Shown here piece by piece: positions 59,366 to 64,000 of a DNA stretch of 64,000 bases (position 1 is the first letter of the stretch; every line of letters starts with the position of its first letter). Made by a program: the position numbers and the translations under genes. The stretch comes from Pardosa pseudoannulata (Eukaryota > Arthropoda > Arachnida > Araneae > Lycosidae), in NCBI GenBank assembly GCA_032207245.1, contig CM063505.1:177187530-177251529 (forward strand), read 5' to 3'. The notes beneath the pieces were generated by a model. That model searched no databases and was not told the DNA's origin. It saw only the letters and a program-made list of their open reading frames with translations.

Positions 59366-59911
59366 TAAAATGTTTGCATTATTTTTTTTACTATATCGAT
59401 TTTATATATACTTTGCTACATTAATTTAATATTTAGAGTTGATAGAAAATATGGAAAATATATCAAAATAAGACAAATCAAAATTTTATTATATTTTAAT
59501 AATTTAAACTACAGCCAAATCGATTTTGAAAAAGTAAATTCATTTTTTACAAAAAAAAATTACTTAAATATCTGTAAATTACTGTATTATAAAACATAAT
59601 GTTTTTAAAAAAAAGTAATTTACTACAGTTTTTTAACATTTTCGACTTGACAATTCCTATTATAGTAAATACATTGAAAAATGAATTTCAGTGGTCAAAA
59701 CTGGTCAAAATTGATATTGACCAGGACGGTTAAAACCAATGGTTTAAACCCCCATGGTTAAAACCAATACAACCCTGGAGATAATAGTACGTGTCGAATT
59801 TCAAATTTCGAAGCTGCTTCGTGACTGCAAAAGTTTGAGAAACTCAGATCTAAATATAATTACTTGAATACTATTTAATATACGAAAGATATTTCAATCG
59901 ACTTAAGCCTC
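59366..59911. other. no gene seen; one hAT-like end
   Basis: AT-rich. At 59755-59779 the reversed sequence CAGGGTTGTATTGGTTTTAAC resembles a hAT terminus, with TGGTTTTAACC words nearby; the other end is not identified. Confidence 0.35.
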
Positions 59912-60074
59912 TTTGGTTTGGTTTGCAGCCCTATGGTCTGTTCTTTTACTACACGAGGGTTAATGAGACCAGGACCTACAGCTTAAAGCCGGTTCCGAAC
60001 GGTTACGAACATCCATGCCAGCAGCGGGATTCGAACCCACAAACTACAGAAGAGTAGCGCTCTACCATTCGGTC
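59912..60074 (-). mobile_element. SINE family A, next to the derived tandem array
   Basis: Starts with TTTGGTTTGGTTTGCAGCCC, second-subtype head (AGAAGAGTAGCGCTCTACC), ends at GGTC. It is followed immediately by the array, whose units contain a shortened version of it. Confidence 0.82.
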
Positions 60075-60718
60075 GAGCCTCTTTGGAAAAGACATATTCG
60101 ATAAGGGCTGTCCTTTTCGCATCCCATTAGCACCGTTTATACAATTCAGGCTGATAAGACAAGGACCTATTGCTTAAAGCCAATTCCGAACGGTTACGAA
60201 CATCCATGCCAGCAGCGGGATTCGAACCCACAAACTACAGAAGAGTAGCGATCTACCATTCGGTCGAGCCTCTTTGGAAAAGACATATTCGATAAGGGCT
60301 GTCCTTTTCGCATCCCATTAGCACCGTTTATACAATTCAGGCTGATAAGACAAGGACCTATTGCTTAAAGCCAATTCTGGACGGTTACGAACATCCATGC
60401 CAGCAGCGGGATTCGAACCCACAATCTACAGAAGAGTAGCTATCTACCATTCGGTCGAGCCTCTTTGGAAAAGACATATTCGATAAGGGCTGTCCTTTTC
60501 CCATCCCATTAGCACCGATTATACAATTCAGGCTAAAAAGACAAGGGCTTAAAGCCAATTCCGAACGGTTACGAACATCCGTGCCAGCAGCGGGATTCGA
60601 ACCCACAATCTACAGAAGAGTAGCGATCTACTAATCGGCCGAGCCTCTTTGGCAAAAACACATTCGATAAAGGGTGTCTTTTTCCCATCCCATTAGCACC
60701 GTTTATACAATTCAGTTA
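60075..60718 (-). repeat. tandem array derived from SINE family A, ~191-bp units
   Basis: Units start GAGCCTCTTTGG at 60075, 60266, 60457 and 60641 (partial), so lengths are 191, 191 and 184. Each has about 85 bases of non-SINE sequence (GATAAGGGCTGTCCTTTTC, CCCATTAGCACCG) then about 105 bases of SINE body and head (GCTTAAAGCCAATTC, GGGATTCGAACCCACAA). Units are nearly identical, so the amplification is recent. Confidence 0.93.
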
Positions 60719-61039
60719 CCACATATAAAGACAAAGTCGCAAAACATTTAAAGTAACTCATAAGTTATATCTGAAACAAGTATCCAGGAAAACGTTAATT
60801 TCCCCCTCTCATTCTAAGAATGCACGTCAATCACAATTATTCAAAGAGCAAGAATAATCAAAAAAAGAAAGAAAACAATGTTCGGCCTTTCACTTTCGAT
60901 GGCATAGTAGCCTTCATTCGCTTAAAAAATAAATAATGATGAAAAGAAAGAAAAAAATAATTGTCGCTTTCAATGACTGAGACAATTGCTAACAAAAGCG
61001 GAGAGCTATACGAATAAAACTTGTTCTACCGGTGGCGTT
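60719..61039. other. no gene seen
   Basis: AT- and purine-rich sequence without a recognised element. Confidence 0.35.
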
Positions 61040-61280
61040 TAAAGAAATACATGACATCATTTGAGGAAAGGCCTCTTTTTCGGCGGACGCCACGGAATAC
61101 CGGCATATTCTTTTAGCTGCAAGACGACGGGCCATTTATTGTTCGATTCTGCGAAAGAAAAAGCATGTGTTTCAACCTTCAGAGTTCATGGCGACTCGGT
61201 GTGCGTGCGTGCGTCGTATCACCTTGTAGCGCGGGCTTCGCATGTTGCCAGCAAACCAAGCATACAACCGCATTAATGTG
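61040..61280. promoter_or_regulatory. CpG-rich block, possible promoter or first exon
   Basis: Many CpG pairs in an AT-rich setting (TTTTTCGGCGGACGCCACGG, GTGCGTGCGTGCGTCGTATC, GTAGCGCGGGCTTCGC). The plus-strand frame through it is not recognisable. Position upstream of the stardust exons would suit a 5' exon or promoter, but no splice site or start can be fixed. Confidence 0.25.
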
Positions 61281-62060
61281 TGCCGCCGTATAATATTGCT
61301 TCAGTAAATGCCGCGAGAATGTGAGGATCATCATTCACTCATGGTTTTTGCACACGGGGTTCACGTTGTTAAAAAGAAATACATTCAGTTAAAACACCTT
61401 GAAGGAACGAATTTACATAGCTGCCTACACTAAGCTCATTACCGAATACTGATAGGAAGAATCTGTGTGAATTGTTATATTTTACAACCAATTTATCAAG
61501 CTTATGATATCCGTATAGAATAACTTCCCTTATTATATTTAAATCATTTAAAAATTTTTAAGAAATAAAAAATGAAGAATTTTTAAAAATAATTTTTGTT
61601 GAGAAAAATGGTCTCCCGTCACTTCTCTAAACTGCGATTAATTTACTTACATTGCTTGTAGGGGAGAAATACCTTTTTTATATCTTTTTGTTTTCAGAAG
61701 TGGCAACTGAAAAAAAAGGCGGTAAAAATAAGACTTTTTCCGTTTGCTTTACACAAAGCGGTAATTTATCATTTATTATATAATTTATTAAATTAATGGG
61801 CTTTCATTAAATATATATCTCGTGTACTTGCAATTCCCTACTCATACTTCGCTAAAAGATCTCCTTTTCCCGAATAAGAATTCATCAGTTTTAGCAAGTG
61901 ATTTTTGTGAAGTATGCAAAAAAATATATAATATACATTTTACGTATTGTGCTTTTAGGAGACATTACTTTATTTGCGCAGCTGAAACTAACAAATACAG
62001 TATTTAAAAAGGTGAGCAAATATGAAAATACAAAATATTTTAGGATTCAATTTCTAATAA
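61281..62060. other. no gene seen
   Basis: AT-rich. A chance-level exon-like segment lies at 61651-61706 on the minus strand (see rejected items). Confidence 0.35.
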
Positions 62061-62825
62061 ACTAGCATATCGCCCGTCATATGACGGAATCAGTAAAATT
62101 TTCCAGATTTATAAAGTACCCCATGAGGCTGGTAAAAAAAAATGGTTTGTTTTTTGGCTGAGAATTATCTGGTACACGCTCAATAATTTGTTTATCTTAT
62201 TCCTCTAAAGTCTCTCGATCATGTGAATGTAGTTTAGAATCACGTTGAATTCATTTAGAAAGATAATTTAAAGTTTTCTTAGCTACGTCGAAATTATCGT
62301 TAAGTTCTTACAAATTTTTTTTCTACAGTAATTAATGGAAGCATAGGAATGAAACTATCATATCCACTATACCCTGGAGGCAGATAGAATTTCTTTAAGA
62401 TAGAATACGGGTGATAAAATTTTCATTGTAACAAAAAATAATAGACGATTAAATTTAAAATTATCACATATGTACCTAATCTATTATTTAGACCAAATAT
62501 TATAAAAGAAAATTATATATGTAATATCTAAATTCAGTGATAAAACGTATGAAAGTAATGCAGACGATATTTATGTAATTTAAAATAAATGATTAAATGA
62601 GATAGTTAAAGGAATGACGTCATAATGCTAAAAAAATGTTATTTTTACCTATTTATCATGTGACAAATTAATAAATATAATCGCCTGCTCGTAACCAGGG
62701 AAAATAGAAATAATGGCATTAAAAGGGCATAGAAAAGGGGGAAGGGGTGGATTTTGAAAGTTGCTAACCCTAGCTCATCAGGATTCCAAAATGGATTCCA
62801 AAATTATTATATATGGGATGTTCTT
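62061..62825 (+). mobile_element. half copy (monomer) of the palindromic element
   Basis: Starts ACTAGCATATCGCCCGTCA as at 46508 and follows that element's left half through AGGAATGACGTCATAATGCT and GGGGTGGATTTTG to ATTATTATATATGGGA, where homology stops. Part of the middle (about 62170-62500) matches the right half better. Confidence 0.8.
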
Positions 62826-62837
62826 ACATAGAGCGAA

Positions 62838-63010
62838 TGCTGTAAAGTGAATGATACAGAGCTGCTAGACTTGAAACTACTTCTCAATTAGACTCATTAA
62901 AACTGTGCTGTGATGCAATATAACTCACTATGTCATTCACTTTACTGTAAACTAGAGTGAAGTGAATAATACAGAGTTGGAAATTACACTTCTCAAAGAG
63001 ACTCATTAAA
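62838..63010. repeat. two diverged tandem copies of a ~105-bp unit
   Basis: AGTGAATGATACAGAGCTG and AGTGAATAATACAGAGTTG start two units that both continue with CTTCTCAA..AGACTCATTAAAA. Between them GTCATTCACTTTAC is the inverse of the start, allowing a hairpin. Confidence 0.7.
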
Positions 63011-63449
63011 ATTTTTCTGCGAGGCAAATTAAATTAATAAATTAAACTTTGCGACATTTCAACTACTAATTCTACAATTAATTCAGGAAGTTATAGCTCG
63101 CTCTGTTTAATCTAACGACTAAAACTGCATCTTATACACCGGAAATGTTCTAAAAATTATTGAAAAACGAAAACAAAAACTTTATCTTGTGATTTAACTT
63201 AACGATTTACATGAGTATTTTATTATATGACATATTCAATTTACGGAAAAAAAAATAAATAAATAAAAAATAAATAAAAACAGGGTTGATAAAAATCACG
63301 ATTATTTTTTAATCAAAAAAGTCGGGATTTTTTATTTAAACCGAATTTTTTTGATTTAAATAGCATTTTTGAAATTTAAATATATTTAAGTATAATATTT
63401 ATTACAAGCAAATTAAATTGTTCAAGTTAGATGTCCATATCAATTAATT

Positions 63450-63496
<47 letters not shown>

Positions 63497-64000
63497 ATAC
63501 ATATAACCAAAATAAATAAATATATGTAATAAGTATAAATAATAAATAAGTAGAAATTAATTACTTGCAATATAGGGAGTTTTGCTCGTTTTAATCATCT
63601 ATATCATAGTTTAAATAAAGCATGCTTCATGTTAATTTATACATTTTACTCCTTCAACCATAGAATTATTAGAAAGATGAGGGTACACTTAGGGCTAAGT
63701 AATCACAATTTTATTTTTTATTAAAATTTTACAACCAACTTTTTATTTTGTGACAGTGGTTAATGTTAAGTGATTTATAAATAAAAACAAGTGTAGCTGC
63801 TTTGTCATTTCAGAATTCCAGAATTATTCCCAGGTTCATAAAAATAAATAAATAAAAGCAGGGGGGAATAATACTTATTACATTTTGGGGTACATTTGTT
63901 TTTATTTTTTAGAGGCACTTAATATTTAAAAAGTCAGGGCATTCTTTTCAAGGTATGATAATGAAGTTTTTACTGTGCCAGTAATTTTTTAATACAAAAG
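63011..64000. other. no gene seen; hAT-like left end and (TA)n
   Basis: CAGGGTTGATAAAAATCACG at 63281 looks like a hAT-type left terminus followed by ATTTTTTAATC repeats; the right end is not seen and may be outside. (TA)n at 63451-63490. The rest is AT-rich. Confidence 0.4.

Noticed and set aside
61651..61706. Minus-strand 56-base segment with acceptor TTTTTTTCAG and donor AAT|GTAAGT
   Set aside because: It has good splice signals and an open frame (LPLLKTKRYKKGISPLQAI), but its outgoing phase does not fit exon 39516-39746 directly, the peptide is not recognisable, and such pairs arise by chance in AT-rich DNA.

Overview
This is an AT-rich, repeat-dense stretch of a large animal genome. It looks like an arthropod, and I infer a spider or other arachnid from the very long introns, the base composition and the style of the repeats; no sequence marker proves this. 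There is no rRNA, true tRNA, CRISPR array or bacterial-type operon. Most long open frames are artefacts of microsatellites, SINEs or minisatellites.

The only host gene I can support runs on the minus strand and enters and leaves the window incomplete. Three exons (39516-39746, 21225-21802 and 18134-18383) have proper acceptor and donor sites and matching codon phases. Joined, they encode an N-terminal part of a Stardust/PALS1 (MPP5) protein, the Crumbs-complex MAGUK scaffold. Exon 21225-21802 carries an HREMAVD motif, the Par-6-binding conserved region. Its 3' end and exon 18134-18383 together form the charged second conserved region, ending in SSLRGSKKLRALE. The L27, PDZ, SH3 and guanylate-kinase domains are not seen here and should lie beyond the low-coordinate end. 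The 5' end is not identified. Introns are about 17.7 kb (21803-39515) and 2.8 kb (18384-21224).

The rest is intron or flank filled with repeats. There are two tRNA-derived SINE families. Family A has about 15 copies, almost all on the minus strand, and one of them has grown into a tandem array at 60075-60718. Family B has three copies. DNA transposons include piggyBac-like elements with TTAA sites (115-578, 2546-3113, 25563-26135, 36669-36990, 42189-42757, 46086-46392), hAT-like elements (15553-16145, 20082-20748, 29686-30123, 33654-34133, 37102-37893), a pogo/Tigger-like MITE (17479-17924), a Tc1 transposase remnant (24096-24317) and a small TA-flanked MITE (56397-56575). There is a palindromic element (46508-48368) with a separate half copy at 62061. 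Minisatellites lie at 1275-2140, 44126-45200, 51870-52650 and 53165-53960, and there are many TA/GT/TCTA microsatellites.

The most notable structures are an inverted pair of ~1.1 kb repeats (29110-30205 and 33545-34758) in which two different hAT elements abut the same GTCTA target; the head-to-head palindromic element whose half copy elsewhere stops at the palindrome centre; the tandem array born from a SINE; and CpG-richer blocks (about 7690-8135, 50440-51020 and 61040-61280) that could be promoters or enhancers. I found no convincing new molecular system.
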